Shown: positions 23,798 through 34,857, numbered from the stretch's first letter. The stretch is 44,093 nucleotides of DNA from Paludibacter sp. (GCA_028703105.1 JAQVNN010000007.1:1-44093), one strand, 5' to 3'. Program-made: numbers and translations. The notes: a model not told the origin generated them from the sequence alone.

Positions 23798-25729
23798 TTA
23801 TTTTCTCTTGTTCCTTTCTTTCATCATTTTCTCCTGTTCTTTTTGCATTTTTTCCAATCTTTCCATAAAGCTGCTTTTCTTTTTTGTTGGTTGCTTTTTG
23901 GCGTTGGCAGCTCTTTTAGCATGCAATTGAGCGAGTAATTTCTTTTCATCAACAGTAGCCCTGATCACGTAGGTTTGTCCAACAGAAATCAAAGTTGAAA
24001 TGAAGTAGTAATAACTCAGACCGGAAGCATAGCTGTTGAACATGAACATAAACATGATCGGCATCAGGTACATCATCCATTTCATCATACCTGCACCTGG
24101 TTGATCTGGGGTGGCGGTATTGGCCATATTCAGTTTGGTTGACAACAAGGTGGTAATGGTCATTAACAGGGTGAACAAACTGATGTGGTTACCGAAATAG
24201 GGTGATATAATTGGAATGTAGGTATCCCAGCTTACAATGGCGTCATAGGAAGATAAATCCTTTGCCCACAGGAAGCTTTCGCCTCTTAATTCAATTGAAG
24301 ACGGGAAGAACATGAACATGGCGAACAGAATTGGCATCTGGAGCAGGGTAGGGAGACATCCACTGAACGGACTGACACCTACTTTCTGATACAATTCCAT
24401 GGTTGCCTTCTGGCGTTCTGCCGCTTTATCGGCCGGAATGCGTGCGTTTATTTCATCGATTTCCGGTTTCAATACCCGCATCTTGGCACTTGAGACATAT
24501 GATTTGTAGGTAAGTGGAAACAATACGAGTTTGATTACAATGGTCATCAGTAAGATGATGATACCAAAATTCCCGATGAAAGAGCTGAACAGGTTGAACA
24601 TCGGGATAATAGCAAAACGGTTTACCCAGCCAAAGATTCCCCAACCCAATGGAATCAGGTTACGTAATTTAAGTTTTTCGTCAGCCGGAACCCCTTTGTC
24701 GTATGACGCCAGGGTTTTATATTTGTTCGGACCAAAATAAAATTTAAGCGAAAGGTCTTCTTTGCCGTTCGGGTTGTAATCAACTGTCATTTCAGCGGCA
24801 TAAGACTTCATATAGCCGCTTTCTTTGGGTTCAACCTTGCTTGAAAGACTAGTATTGCTAAAATCCTTTCCTGCAATCAATATAGAGCTGAAGTACTGAT
24901 CTTTGAACGCAATCCATTTTAATTTGTTAGATATTTTTTTGGAGTCATCTTTCGATTCACTCAGTTTTTCCATGTCGTCGGAAATATACTTGTAATTGAG
25001 TGTGGAGTAACGTTCCTCAAACTGACGGCCTTTTTCCTGCTGACGAATTTTCGTATCCCAGTTTACAATCATATAATTGCTTCCCAGGGGCATAATGGTA
25101 TTGATATCTTTCGAACTCACCACGAAATCCAGCATGTAATCATCAGCAAGCAATGTATAGGTGAAGTCGAAATAAGCACCTGTTTCGGATTGAAGTCTGA
25201 AAGTAATCCGCTGATTACCGGCTTCATCTTTTATTATTCCGGATACAGGTTGAAAATATAAGGCAGAAGTATTGACAATGTGATTGTTGCGCAGAGCCAT
25301 GGTGAAACTGAAATCAGCTTCTTCCTGGTTGAACAGTTCAACGGGTAGGGAGTCTTGTGAAAGGTAGTTTTTGAGTTGAGCTGCAACCACCTTTCCTCCT
25401 TTGTTGCTCAGGGTAATTTTTACAAGGTTATTTTCCAGTGTGAAATATTGTTCTTCCCCAAATACTGCCGTTTTAAAATCTCCGTGAGCATTCAGAAATT
25501 TTTCTACTGCAACAGTATCATTTGTGTCAATAGTATCTACACTACTGACAGTGGCCTGCAATGCTTGTGTTTGTGTTTCAGCTACTTGTTGCGCTTGTTG
25601 CACCAGTCTGATTGAATCATTATATGTTTTTTGGCGGGCAATTTCTTCTTCAGAAGGGCGGTTCAGAACTGAGAAGCCGATCAAGATGGCTGCAATTAAA
25701 ACAAACCCGAGAATTGTATTCTTATCCAT
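23798..25729 (-). CDS. yidC: Membrane protein insertase YidC
   Basis: YidC inserts proteins into the inner membrane, alone or with Sec. The 643-aa protein has an N-terminal membrane anchor (NTILGFVLIAAILIGFSVLN), a large periplasmic beta-sandwich domain (residues about 60-350) and a C-terminal five-helix insertase core (GWGIFGWVNRFAIIPMFNLF, GIIILLMTIVIKLVLFPLTY, GCLPTLLQMPILFAMFMFFP). A basic tail follows (KKQPTKKKSSFMERLEKMQK). Layout and length match the Gram-negative Bacteroidota form. It follows pyrG by 19 nt and precedes gldB. Confidence 0.96.
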   Translation of the reverse strand: MDKNTILGFVLIAAILIGFSVLNRPSEEEIARQKTYNDSIRLVQQAQQVAETQTQALQATVSSVDTIDTNDTVAVEKFLNAHGDFKTAVFGEEQYFTLENNLVKITLSNKGGKVVAAQLKNYLSQDSLPVELFNQEEADFSFTMALRNNHIVNTSALYFQPVSGIIKDEAGNQRITFRLQSETGAYFDFTYTLLADDYMLDFVVSSKDINTIMPLGSNYMIVNWDTKIRQQEKGRQFEERYSTLNYKYISDDMEKLSESKDDSKKISNKLKWIAFKDQYFSSILIAGKDFSNTSLSSKVEPKESGYMKSYAAEMTVDYNPNGKEDLSLKFYFGPNKYKTLASYDKGVPADEKLKLRNLIPLGWGIFGWVNRFAIIPMFNLFSSFIGNFGIIILLMTIVIKLVLFPLTYKSYVSSAKMRVLKPEIDEINARIPADKAAERQKATMELYQKVGVSPFSGCLPTLLQMPILFAMFMFFPSSIELRGESFLWAKDLSSYDAIVSWDTYIPIISPYFGNHISLFTLLMTITTLLSTKLNMANTATPDQPGAGMMKWMMYLMPIMFMFMFNSYASGLSYYYFISTLISVGQTYVIRATVDEKKLLAQLHAKRAANAKKQPTKKKSSFMERLEKMQKEQEKMMKERNKRK

Positions 25730-25748
25730 TTAAATATATTTTACAATA

Positions 25749-27362
<1,614 letters not shown>

Positions 27363-27473
27363 TTATCTTAAAAATTCACATTTTAAGTTCGCAAATTTCG
27401 GAAAAAAAAATGAATTACGCAAAAGAACTTCCTGAAAGAATGCATATGTATGAAATACTGGATGTATATGAAA

Positions 27474-27503
27474 AACGGGAATTGAAGAAACTCAATTCCC
27501 GTT
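27474..27503. terminator. Intrinsic terminator after the porG-uppS-bamA-skp operon
   Basis: AACGGGAATTGA (27474-27485) and TCAATTCCCGTT (27492-27503) form a perfect 12-bp stem with a 6-nt loop, 34 nt after the last Skp gene. On the minus strand it is followed by TTTCATA; the plus strand has ATTTTT after it. Confidence 0.7.
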
Positions 27504-27537
27504 ATTTTTAAACTGATTTGATAAATGTCGTCTTAAA

Positions 27538-28041
27538 TTACTTGATGCCTAATTTCTTTTTTACCAAAGGAGTAACATCCACAGCTTTAGGAGAATGATA
27601 GGCGACAGATTGAGTGCTCAGGTCGAATATATAGGTGTAATTGTTTTCAGTGCCAACTTCAGCAGTAGCTTTTAAAATCTTTTCACGCAAAGCATTAATC
27701 AGTTCCATTTGTTTGCGTTGCAGTTCTTCGTTTGCTGTTTGCTGAAAAGTACCAATTCTCTTTTCGATGTCAACAATTTCTCCCTGACGTCTTGTTTTGA
27801 TTGATTCAGCCATGGTCTGTAGATTATCCTGGTATTCTTTGGCTTTGGCATAATACTCTTCATACATCTTGTCCAATTCCTTTTTGTATTGCTCGTTTAG
27901 GTCTGCTACTGTCTTTTCTACTTCAGACAATTCCGGCATCACCTGGAAAATCTCCTGAACGTTAACGTAAGCAAGTTTATCCTGAGCCACTAAACTTAAC
28001 GGTAATGCTAACAGCATTATGAAAACAATTTTTTTGATCAT
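27538..28041 (-). CDS. OmpH/Skp family periplasmic chaperone (second copy)
   Basis: Skp binds unfolded outer-membrane proteins in the periplasm and passes them to the Bam complex. The 167-aa protein has a signal peptide (MIKKIVFIMLLALPLSLVAQ), then KLAYVNVQEIFQVMPELSEV, a long coiled coil (about 45-125) forming the tentacles, and the C-terminal YIFDLSTQSVAYHSPKAVDV. It lies 54 nt after the first Skp gene, and the two differ clearly in sequence, so the duplication is old. Tandem skp genes after bamA are usual in Bacteroidota. Confidence 0.9.
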   Translation of the reverse strand: MIKKIVFIMLLALPLSLVAQDKLAYVNVQEIFQVMPELSEVEKTVADLNEQYKKELDKMYEEYYAKAKEYQDNLQTMAESIKTRRQGEIVDIEKRIGTFQQTANEELQRKQMELINALREKILKATAEVGTENNYTYIFDLSTQSVAYHSPKAVDVTPLVKKKLGIK

Positions 28042-28095
28042 GTCTATAAATTTATATTTGAATTCTTAATTTTAAATGCCTGCAAAAATAATATA

Positions 28096-28611
28096 TTATT
28101 TTGAATATCCCAATTTCGTGAGTACCTGATCACTGATGTCAATTTTAGGTGAACTGAAGATGATGTTCATTGCTGAACTTTTGTCAATTATGATACTATA
28201 ATCTTTTTCTCTGCTTAATTCCTGTATGACATTGTAAATTTCATCCTGGATGGGTTTCATAAGACTTTGACGTTTTTTAAAAAGTTCTCCTTCCGGGCCA
28301 AAATAGCTGCGTTTTAACTCTTGTGCTTCTTTTTCTTTGGCAATGATTTCTTCTTCCCGTTGTACTTTCATTTCATCAGAAAGAAAAACCAGTTCTGTTT
28401 GGTAGTTTTTATACAAATTCTGTACTTCCTGCATTTTCGTTTCGACCTCTGTCTGCCATTTCTTTGAAATAATATTCAATTGTTCATTTGCAGTTTCATA
28501 CGACGGAATGTTTTTTAAGATGTATTCCATATCAACAAGAGCAAATTTCTGAGCATTTGCTGAAAATACTATCCCGATAAGAATACCCAACATTAAACTA
28601 TATTTTTTCAT
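28096..28611 (-). CDS. OmpH/Skp family periplasmic chaperone (first copy)
   Basis: A 171-aa secreted chaperone with signal peptide MKKYSLMLGILIGIVFSANA, a short beta body (KFALVDMEYILKNIPSYETA) and a long helical hairpin rich in Glu and Lys (about 50-125). The C-terminus has IIIDKSSAMNIIFSSPKIDI. It lies 76 nt after bamA, the outer-membrane assembly protein it would serve. It resembles its neighbour only at the family level. Confidence 0.9.
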   Translation of the reverse strand: MKKYSLMLGILIGIVFSANAQKFALVDMEYILKNIPSYETANEQLNIISKKWQTEVETKMQEVQNLYKNYQTELVFLSDEMKVQREEEIIAKEKEAQELKRSYFGPEGELFKKRQSLMKPIQDEIYNVIQELSREKDYSIIIDKSSAMNIIFSSPKIDISDQVLTKLGYSK

Positions 28612-28687
28612 ATTGGTACGGATTTATTAATCATTAATCAATTTTTTACACACACGCATGCTGTATTTCAAATATCCTGCCAGATTT

Positions 28688-31330
28688 TTAAAGCTCCTGG
28701 CCCAGTACAAAGTGGAGTTGACTTCCACTGATGGCTCCGGTTGTATTACGGTCAAAACCATATCCCCAGTCAATTCCCATCATACCAAACATCGGTAAGA
28801 AGATGCGCACCCCAACTCCGGCAGCTCTTTTTAAATCAAACGGATTATATTTGGATATTTTGTTAAAACTGTTTCCAGCCTCCAGAAATCCAAGTACATA
28901 TATGGTAGCCGATTGTTCTAGTGAAAGAGGATACCGCAGTTCCATGGTGAATTTATTGTATAAATACCCGATTCTTGTTTCACGTTCATAATCCAATGGT
29001 ACAAGTGAACCGCTTTCGTAACCACGCATAGCAATGTATTCAGTTCCATAGCTGGTGTAGGCCGACATGCCATCTCCTCCCATGTAATAAGTCTCATATG
29101 GAGATCGGGCATTTTTGTTGTAATGGCCAAGGTATCCAAACATCATCCTGGTCATAAGAATCAGTTTCTCGTCCATCGTGAGAGGTGTAAAAGTCTTTCC
29201 GTTCAGCGTCCATTTGTGATATTCAATAAATTTATAACGTTCTTGATCACTCATGTTTTTATCTGCATAATCCTTTCCGTTTAAGGTTGAATAGGGGGGT
29301 GTTATTTTAAGTCCGAGACTAAATGATGAACCCCGACGCGTATAGATCGGATTAAAAATAGAATTTCTGCTCAGTGATAAATTCAGGCTGAAATTGTTGA
29401 AGTTTCCATCTGTCAGAGGAGGCAGGTAAGCCCAATTACTCAACATAAAGCGTTGAAACGACAATTCTCCGTAAAATGAGAAATAGTCATCTGGCCAGTT
29501 CAACCTTTTACCATACCCAATGGAGGCTCCCAGTGTACGCATGTAAATGCCCGGATCCATTTCATTTTTATACATATTTGTATATGCATCATTACCACCA
29601 TAGCCACCATAATTTTCGTAGTTGCCATAACCACCGTACCCACCATAACCGTATGGAGAATACATATAGTTTTGCATACTTTCATAGAATCGTTTACTAA
29701 CACCTGTTTGAGAAGCATAATAAATTGAAGCGGAAAGAGAATTAGGTCTTTTTCCTCCCAGCCAGGGTTCAAGGAATGATGCACTTACGGATGAATAAGA
29801 TTGTCCGTTTGTTCGCGCATTGATAGAGAATGTCTGACCTTCTCCCTGGGGAACAATGCGGTAAGTTTCCGGTTTAAATAAATTTTGTATGGCAAAGTTG
29901 GTGAATTTCAGTCCTAATGTCCCCACGATGCCGGTAGCACCCCATCCGGCCGAAAATTCAATCTGGTCACTCCCTTTGGTCTCCAGTTCGTAGGTAATAT
30001 CAACCGTTCCGTTTTCGGGATCGGGCTGGATATCCGGTTTGATTTTTTCAGGGTCAAAATGTCCCATCCCTGCCAGTTCACGGTAGGTACGCATAATATC
30101 CGATTGACTGTACAATTGTCCGGGTTTGGTATAGAGTTCCCTGCGCACAACATGCTCATAAACTCGTGTGTTTCCTTTGATGTTTATGGCGTTAATTGTT
30201 GCTTGTTTGCCTTCATAGATCCGCATTTCAAAGTCGATGGAGTCATTTTCAATCATCACTTCAACCGGTTCAATGTGTGAGAAAAGGTATCCTCTATCCT
30301 GATATAATTTACTTACTGCTTCATTTTCATCTGTTTGAAGTCTCTTCATTAACTCTTTGTAGTTATAGACGTCTCCTTTTTTGATGTTTAGAACTTCACT
30401 CAGGTATTCATATGGGTAAATGGTGTTTCCAACCCATTTGATATCCCTGAAATAATATTTTTTGCCTTCATCGATTGTTAGATAAACACGTACATGTTTC
30501 TCATCAATCGGAATAACACTATCTGAAACAATATAAGCATCGCGATAGCCGATTTCGTTGTATTTTTCGATCAGGGAAATTTTATCTTTTTCATATTCTT
30601 CCCGTACGAATTTTTTAGTTCTGAAAAAATTACGCCAGTTACCATCATTGGTCTTTTTCATGGTACGGTTGATTTGGTTAAAAGTCAGGGCATGATTACC
30701 TTCGATGATAATTTCTTTAACACGGCTTTTGATTTTCTTGTCCACTTCAATATCAACGATTACATGATTGGATTTTTCCGGATCGTTACGTTGATAAACA
30801 TTCGTCTCAACATTCATGAACCCTTTTTCTTCCAGGTACTTTTTGATTACCAGAATCGCCCTGTCTGAGATGTTGGGTGTAATTTGATTTCCTTCAACAA
30901 TTCCCAATCGGGTGCTTAATTCATCAATTTCGCCCTTTTTTAACCCATGGTAATTAATTTTTGAAACCTGAGGACGCTGTTTAAGTGCAATATTCAACCA
31001 GATTTTTTCATTTTCTATTTTTGTTGCATACACTTTTACATCAGAAAAAAGGCCCTGTTTCCAGAAGCGTTTTACTACTTCCGAAATGGCATCTCCTGGG
31101 ACAGTTATAACATCGCCTACAGAAAGGCCGGAGAAGCCGATCAAAACAAAATCCTCATAATTATCAGCACCGCTGACAGTTATTTCAGCAATTTCATATT
31201 TTTGAGGAATAGAACCGTAGTTAATCTCCGGTGTTGTCAGGGTGTCAGCACTTTCGTTTTGTTGAGCAAAAGTTGTCTTGTGAAAAAACAAACTGAAAAG
31301 AACAATTAAAAAAAAGTATCTTTGGAACAT
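28688..31330 (-). CDS. bamA: Outer membrane protein assembly factor BamA
   Basis: BamA inserts beta-barrel proteins into the outer membrane. The 880-aa protein has a signal peptide (MFQRYFFLIVLFSLFFHKTT...FAQ), about five POTRA domains (residues about 45-430; IAEITVSGADNYEDFVLIGF, VKEIIIEGNHALTFNQINRT, INAINIKGNTRVYEHVVRRE) and a C-terminal 16-strand barrel with the conserved loop 6 motif VRIF-type segment near GVGVRIFLPMFGMMGIDWGY. Residues about 553-580 form a Gly/Tyr-rich stretch (GYGGYGGYGNYENYGGYGG) inside a barrel loop, an unusual insertion. It sits in the porG-uppS-bamA-skp-skp cluster. Confidence 0.95.
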   Translation of the reverse strand: MFQRYFFLIVLFSLFFHKTTFAQQNESADTLTTPEINYGSIPQKYEIAEITVSGADNYEDFVLIGFSGLSVGDVITVPGDAISEVVKRFWKQGLFSDVKVYATKIENEKIWLNIALKQRPQVSKINYHGLKKGEIDELSTRLGIVEGNQITPNISDRAILVIKKYLEEKGFMNVETNVYQRNDPEKSNHVIVDIEVDKKIKSRVKEIIIEGNHALTFNQINRTMKKTNDGNWRNFFRTKKFVREEYEKDKISLIEKYNEIGYRDAYIVSDSVIPIDEKHVRVYLTIDEGKKYYFRDIKWVGNTIYPYEYLSEVLNIKKGDVYNYKELMKRLQTDENEAVSKLYQDRGYLFSHIEPVEVMIENDSIDFEMRIYEGKQATINAINIKGNTRVYEHVVRRELYTKPGQLYSQSDIMRTYRELAGMGHFDPEKIKPDIQPDPENGTVDITYELETKGSDQIEFSAGWGATGIVGTLGLKFTNFAIQNLFKPETYRIVPQGEGQTFSINARTNGQSYSSVSASFLEPWLGGKRPNSLSASIYYASQTGVSKRFYESMQNYMYSPYGYGGYGGYGNYENYGGYGGNDAYTNMYKNEMDPGIYMRTLGASIGYGKRLNWPDDYFSFYGELSFQRFMLSNWAYLPPLTDGNFNNFSLNLSLSRNSIFNPIYTRRGSSFSLGLKITPPYSTLNGKDYADKNMSDQERYKFIEYHKWTLNGKTFTPLTMDEKLILMTRMMFGYLGHYNKNARSPYETYYMGGDGMSAYTSYGTEYIAMRGYESGSLVPLDYERETRIGYLYNKFTMELRYPLSLEQSATIYVLGFLEAGNSFNKISKYNPFDLKRAAGVGVRIFLPMFGMMGIDWGYGFDRNTTGAISGSQLHFVLGQEL

Positions 31331-31362
31331 ATAATTATTTTATGCGCAATTTTAATGATAGT

Positions 31363-32088
31363 TTATTTCCCGAAACGCCGGTCTCTTTTCTGATAATTGA
31401 CGATTGATTTGTAAAATTCTTCCTTCCTGAATGCCGGCCAATGCTTTTCCGTAAAATACAATTCAGCATAAGCAATTTGCCAGAGCAGAAAATTACTGAT
31501 CCGGATTTCTCCGCTTGTTCTGATGAGTAAATCAGGATCAGGTATGTTTTTGGTAAGCATATACGATGATATTAATTCGTCAGATATGTCTTCAGGATTT
31601 ATTTTTCCTTTTTTAGCGTCTTCGGCAATATGTTGTATGGCATTTTTTATTTCCCATCTGGAAGAATAACTCAATGCCAAAATAAGGCAAAGCCCGGTAT
31701 TATTTGTGGTGAGGCGGGTGCACTCAGTAAGTTTTGCTCTCACCTTTTCCGGCAGACGGTTGGTGTCACCAATGGTCAGTAAACGGATGTTGTTTTTCTG
31801 AAGTCTGGCAGTTTCTTTTTCTATGGAGTCCACCAACAGCTCCATCAGCGCATTTACTTCTTCCCGTGGTCTTCCCCAATTTTCAGTAGAAAAAACATAC
31901 AAAGTCAGGTATCTGATGCCGAGTTCTGTTGCAGCTTCGGTAATAACACTCACTGACTTAACGCCATTTTTATGGCCAAAAACCCGCGGATATCCTTTTT
32001 CTTTAGCCCAGCGGCCATTACCATCCATGATGATGGCGATGTGTTGTGGTAACCGGGATAAATCAATTTTATCTTTGTATGTTGACAT
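31363..32088 (-). CDS. uppS: Isoprenyl transferase (undecaprenyl diphosphate synthase)
   Basis: UppS condenses FPP with eight IPP to make the C55 lipid carrier for peptidoglycan and surface polysaccharides. The 241-aa protein has the catalytic Asp motif [19 protein letters not shown] (about residues 17-35), the FSTENWGRP segment, and the C-terminal [18 protein letters not shown] with [13 protein letters not shown]. Length and motifs are standard for a cis-prenyltransferase. It follows porG by 9 nt and precedes bamA by 32 nt, so the genes are probably one transcript. Confidence 0.96.
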   Translation of the reverse strand: MSTYKDKIDLSRLPQHIAIIMDGNGRWAKEKGYPRVFGHKNGVKSVSVITEAATELGIRYLTLYVFSTENWGRPREEVNALMELLVDSIEKETARLQKNNIRLLTIGDTNRLPEKVRAKLTECTRLTTNNTGLCLILALSYSSRWEIKNAIQHIAEDAKKGKINPEDISDELISSYMLTKNIPDPDLLIRTSGEIRISNFLLWQIAYAELYFTEKHWPAFRKEEFYKSIVNYQKRDRRFGK

Positions 32089-32097
32089 GAATGAGAT

Positions 32098-32775
32098 TTA
32101 CTTATAATTAAGACACTTACACTTTTTTCTGAATAAGCTATAGCTTAATCCAATCGTGGCGGTGCCCAGATGATCATTCTTAAAAATATTAGATCCATTT
32201 AGCTGTAACGGATTGTCCAGTTCTCCACGGCCTTCGATGTTGTCGGCGAGCATCAATCTGTGTGTCCATTGTAGATTTAAATGTAATCTTTTTGATAATT
32301 TAAACTTGTATCCGAAACCAAAAGGAATACTGAAATTCAAATCATTAAAGTTCTTGTTATACAATTGTATCATTCCGATTCCGGCAAAAAGATATGCAGT
32401 ATGATTGCTACTTTTCAGAACGTAATCGAGCTGACCGTAATCCAGAAAATTAAATCCAAATGTAAAATCCAGGGAATACATATTTTGATTAATCGTTATT
32501 TCCGGATTTGACAAATTTTCAATTGGTTGTATATAATCACCGGCAATAGTTGTGCTATTAAAATCCGTTTGTAACGTCATTCTTTGATTAAACACATACC
32601 TGAAAATCATTCCGTAATCAGATTGAAAGTCAAAAAACTTTGCTTTAACATCACCAACAAAATAAGAACCACCTCCGTGAAACCCGATTTCTGTTGTGTA
32701 TATCTCTTGAGAATATATACTTCCGGTTGTTATCAATAATACCGTTACGATAAAACACCTAATTAGTTTCAACAT
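32098..32775 (-). CDS. porG: PorG-like (DUF6089) outer-membrane beta-barrel protein, probable type IX secretion component
   Basis: A 225-aa protein with a signal peptide (MLKLIRCFIVTVLLITTGSI, cleavage near SQE) and a small beta-barrel starting YTTEIGFHGGGSYFVGDVKA, which fits the DUF6089 family. In Porphyromonas gingivalis the DUF6089 protein PorG associates with the PorK/PorN ring of type IX secretion and, from memory, is encoded next to uppS, bamA and ompH genes. The same order here (porG-uppS-bamA-skp-skp) is the main reason for the symbol. Further barrel segments include RLHLNLQWTHRLMLADNIEG. A -7 box is at 32859-32866. Confidence 0.75.
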   Translation of the reverse strand: MLKLIRCFIVTVLLITTGSIYSQEIYTTEIGFHGGGSYFVGDVKAKFFDFQSDYGMIFRYVFNQRMTLQTDFNSTTIAGDYIQPIENLSNPEITINQNMYSLDFTFGFNFLDYGQLDYVLKSSNHTAYLFAGIGMIQLYNKNFNDLNFSIPFGFGYKFKLSKRLHLNLQWTHRLMLADNIEGRGELDNPLQLNGSNIFKNDHLGTATIGLSYSLFRKKCKCLNYK

Positions 32776-32858
32776 TATTTTGACAAATAAGTAATTACAA
32801 TCAGCTATCTAACGGCATTATTTAAAATAAATTATTCTTTTTTGCTTAAAAGCAGCAA

Positions 32859-32866
32859 CAAAAGTA
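32859..32866 (-). promoter_or_regulatory. Bacteroidota-type -7 box (TACTTTTG) for the porG operon
   Basis: Minus-strand TACTTTTG is a full consensus match 83 nt upstream of the porG ATG. It would drive porG-uppS-bamA-skp-skp. Confidence 0.5.
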
Positions 32867-32950
32867 ATGATTATCTTTTAATGTAAAAAAAATACGGATA
32901 AAGGAAGTGTTTAATTTAACAATTTATTGCATTAATACAGAGTTTGAACG

Positions 32951-33376
32951 TCAGGATATCAGGGTATGATAATGTTCAAGCGCATCGTTTTCTTTTTCAG
33001 TCATTTCCTTTTTAGAATCAGGGTTTTTATCGTCTTGTCCGCAGAGATGAAGGATGCCGTGTATCATAATCCGGAGCAATTCTTTAGCAAAAGAAACCCC
33101 GTATTTTTCGGCGTTTGACTTTACTGTATCCAGGCTGATAAAGATATCTCCCGAAATAATGTTTCTTTCTGAATAATCAAAGGTAATGATATCTGTATAA
33201 TAATCATGTTGGAGGTATTGACGATTGATTTCCAGTATTTTTTCATCTTTACAGAAGATAAAAGCAATATCTCCCGCGATTTTTTCATATTTTTTTGCAG
33301 TATCCTTTATCCACTTAGTAACCTCACGTTTTTTCAGATCAGGAGCTTTTATGTTTTCACTCAAAAATTGTATCAT
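32951..33376 (-). CDS. ybeY: Endoribonuclease YbeY (rRNA maturation factor)
   Basis: YbeY is a metal-dependent RNase involved in 16S rRNA 3' processing and ribosome quality control. The 141-aa protein has LRIMIHGILHLCGQDD at residues 101-116. The usual zinc motif is HGxLHLxGxDH; His106 and His110 are present, but the third ligand position is Asp116 in place of His. As I recall, a non-His residue here is common in Bacteroidota YbeY, so activity is not ruled out. Other family segments are NRQYLQHDYYTDIITFDYSE and GDIFISLDTVKSNA. It starts 16 nt after the SpmA/B-fusion stop. Confidence 0.92.
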   Translation of the reverse strand: MIQFLSENIKAPDLKKREVTKWIKDTAKKYEKIAGDIAFIFCKDEKILEINRQYLQHDYYTDIITFDYSERNIISGDIFISLDTVKSNAEKYGVSFAKELLRIMIHGILHLCGQDDKNPDSKKEMTEKENDALEHYHTLIS

Positions 33377-33392
33377 AATACATCAGTTTAAA

Positions 33393-34625
33393 TTAGAAAA
33401 AGAAAAGATAACCAATGAGAATAGCGGCGGTTATTCCTGCTAAATCAGCTATTAGTCCACATCCCAGTGCATATCGGGTATTTTTTATGTTTACCGATCC
33501 AAAATACACGGCCAACACATAGAAGGTCGTTTCTGTAGAGCCCTGTACGATGCTTACCAGTCGTCCCGCGAAAGAATCTGCCCCAAAGGTTTTCATCGCG
33601 TCAATCATCATTCCTCGCGCACCGCTGCCGCTCAAAGGTTTCATGAGAGCGGTCGGTAATGCATCAACGAAATCGGTGTTGATTCCAAACAAGGCGAAGA
33701 ATCTTCCAATACCGTCAATGATAAAATCCATGGCGCCGGATGCTCTGAAAACGCCAATGGCTACCAGGATGGCAATCAGGTAGGGAATGATGCCAATAGC
33801 CACATTAAACCCATCTTTAGCTCCTTCAATGAAAGATTCATAAACATTTACCTTGCGTATGGCAGCCATTAGTACAAAAGAGACGATAACTGAGAACAAT
33901 ATTAATGCGGCAGCAAAATTTGAATATATGGAAAGTTGATCTTTTGGTAATTGTCCCAAAAAATAAATCAGCCCACCTATCAAAACCATAAAACTAAGTA
34001 AGGTAAGCAAAATGGTTTTATTGAAAATATTGATTTTCTGCATCAGAGCAACACTGATAAACCCGACCAGGGTTGAGAAGAAAGTAGCTAGCAAGATGGG
34101 TAAGAATACATCGGAAGGATTAGCAGCACCCATTTGAGCACGATAAACCATGATGCTGATGGGGAGTATGGTAAGTCCGGATGTGTTCAGTACCAGAAAC
34201 ATAATCATTGGGTTGGACGCTTTTTCTTTGTCCGGATTAATCTCCTGGAGTTCTCTCATGGCCTTTAATCCCATGGGAGTAGCGGCGTTGTCGAGGCCGA
34301 GCATATTAGCGGAAATATTCATGAAAATACTTCCCATCGCAGGATGGTCTTTGGGTATATCCGGAAATATCTTGGTGAAAAATGGAGCCACAAGTTTAGA
34401 AAATGCCGCAATGACACCTCCTTTTTCCCCAATTTTCATGATTCCAAGCCACAACGACAATACTCCGGTCAATCCCAGTGAAATTTCAAAACCTGTTTTG
34501 GCAGAATCGAAAGTGGAGTTGATGATGTCTGAAAAAATCTGGGTGTTGCCGAAAAAAATGGTTTGTATGCAGGCAACAACAAAGGCTATCAAAAGAAAAC
34601 CAATCCAGATGTAGTTGAGAATCAT
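33393..34625 (-). CDS. SpmA/SpmB-like nucleoside-recognition (Gate) domain membrane protein
   Basis: A 410-aa inner-membrane protein with about ten hydrophobic segments. The first half resembles SpmA (STFDSAKTGFEISLGLTGVL, NISANMLGLDNAATPMGLKA) and the second half SpmB (FIEGAKDGFNVAIGIIPYLI, PTALMKPLSGSGARGMMIDA, IVQGSTETTFYVLAVYFGSV). In Bacillus these are separate spore-maturation genes; here they are fused, as in many non-sporulating Bacteroidota. The Gate domain suggests transport, but the substrate is unknown. The start MILNYIWIGFLLIAF at 34625 is preferred over 34658. It is followed by ybeY. Confidence 0.85.
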   Translation of the reverse strand: MILNYIWIGFLLIAFVVACIQTIFFGNTQIFSDIINSTFDSAKTGFEISLGLTGVLSLWLGIMKIGEKGGVIAAFSKLVAPFFTKIFPDIPKDHPAMGSIFMNISANMLGLDNAATPMGLKAMRELQEINPDKEKASNPMIMFLVLNTSGLTILPISIMVYRAQMGAANPSDVFLPILLATFFSTLVGFISVALMQKINIFNKTILLTLLSFMVLIGGLIYFLGQLPKDQLSIYSNFAAALILFSVIVSFVLMAAIRKVNVYESFIEGAKDGFNVAIGIIPYLIAILVAIGVFRASGAMDFIIDGIGRFFALFGINTDFVDALPTALMKPLSGSGARGMMIDAMKTFGADSFAGRLVSIVQGSTETTFYVLAVYFGSVNIKNTRYALGCGLIADLAGITAAILIGYLFFF

Positions 34626-34746
34626 GAAACGCGGATTTATTATTGAATGAAAACGCAAAGTAAATAAAAAAAATGGAGATTATGTTAAAGAAATATATAT
34701 GTAGGGTAAATTACAAATAATATTATTTTTTATTTAAACCTTTCGG

Positions 34747-34754
34747 TAATTTTG
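34747..34754 (+). promoter_or_regulatory. Bacteroidota-type -7 box (TAATTTTG) for the outer-membrane receptor gene
   Basis: TAATTTTG is a full consensus match 30 nt before the palindromic repeat, which would thus lie in the 5' leader of the mRNA. Confidence 0.5.
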
Positions 34755-34783
34755 CAGTCATAGTGACGTTATTGTACCTATTT

Positions 34784-34816
34784 AGACCTGTCAGGTTTAT
34801 TAAACCTGACAGGTCT
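34784..34816. repeat. 33-bp palindromic repeat, copy 3 (5' leader of the outer-membrane receptor gene)
   Basis: AGACCTGTCAGGTTTA (34784-34799) and TAAACCTGACAGGTCT (34801-34816) are perfect 16-bp inverted arms around one T. It lies between the -7 box and the ATG at 34858, the same setting as the copy before valS. Confidence 0.88.
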
Positions 34817-34857
34817 GTTTAGATTAATTTTTGTGGTGAAAAAACTATTTATATAGA

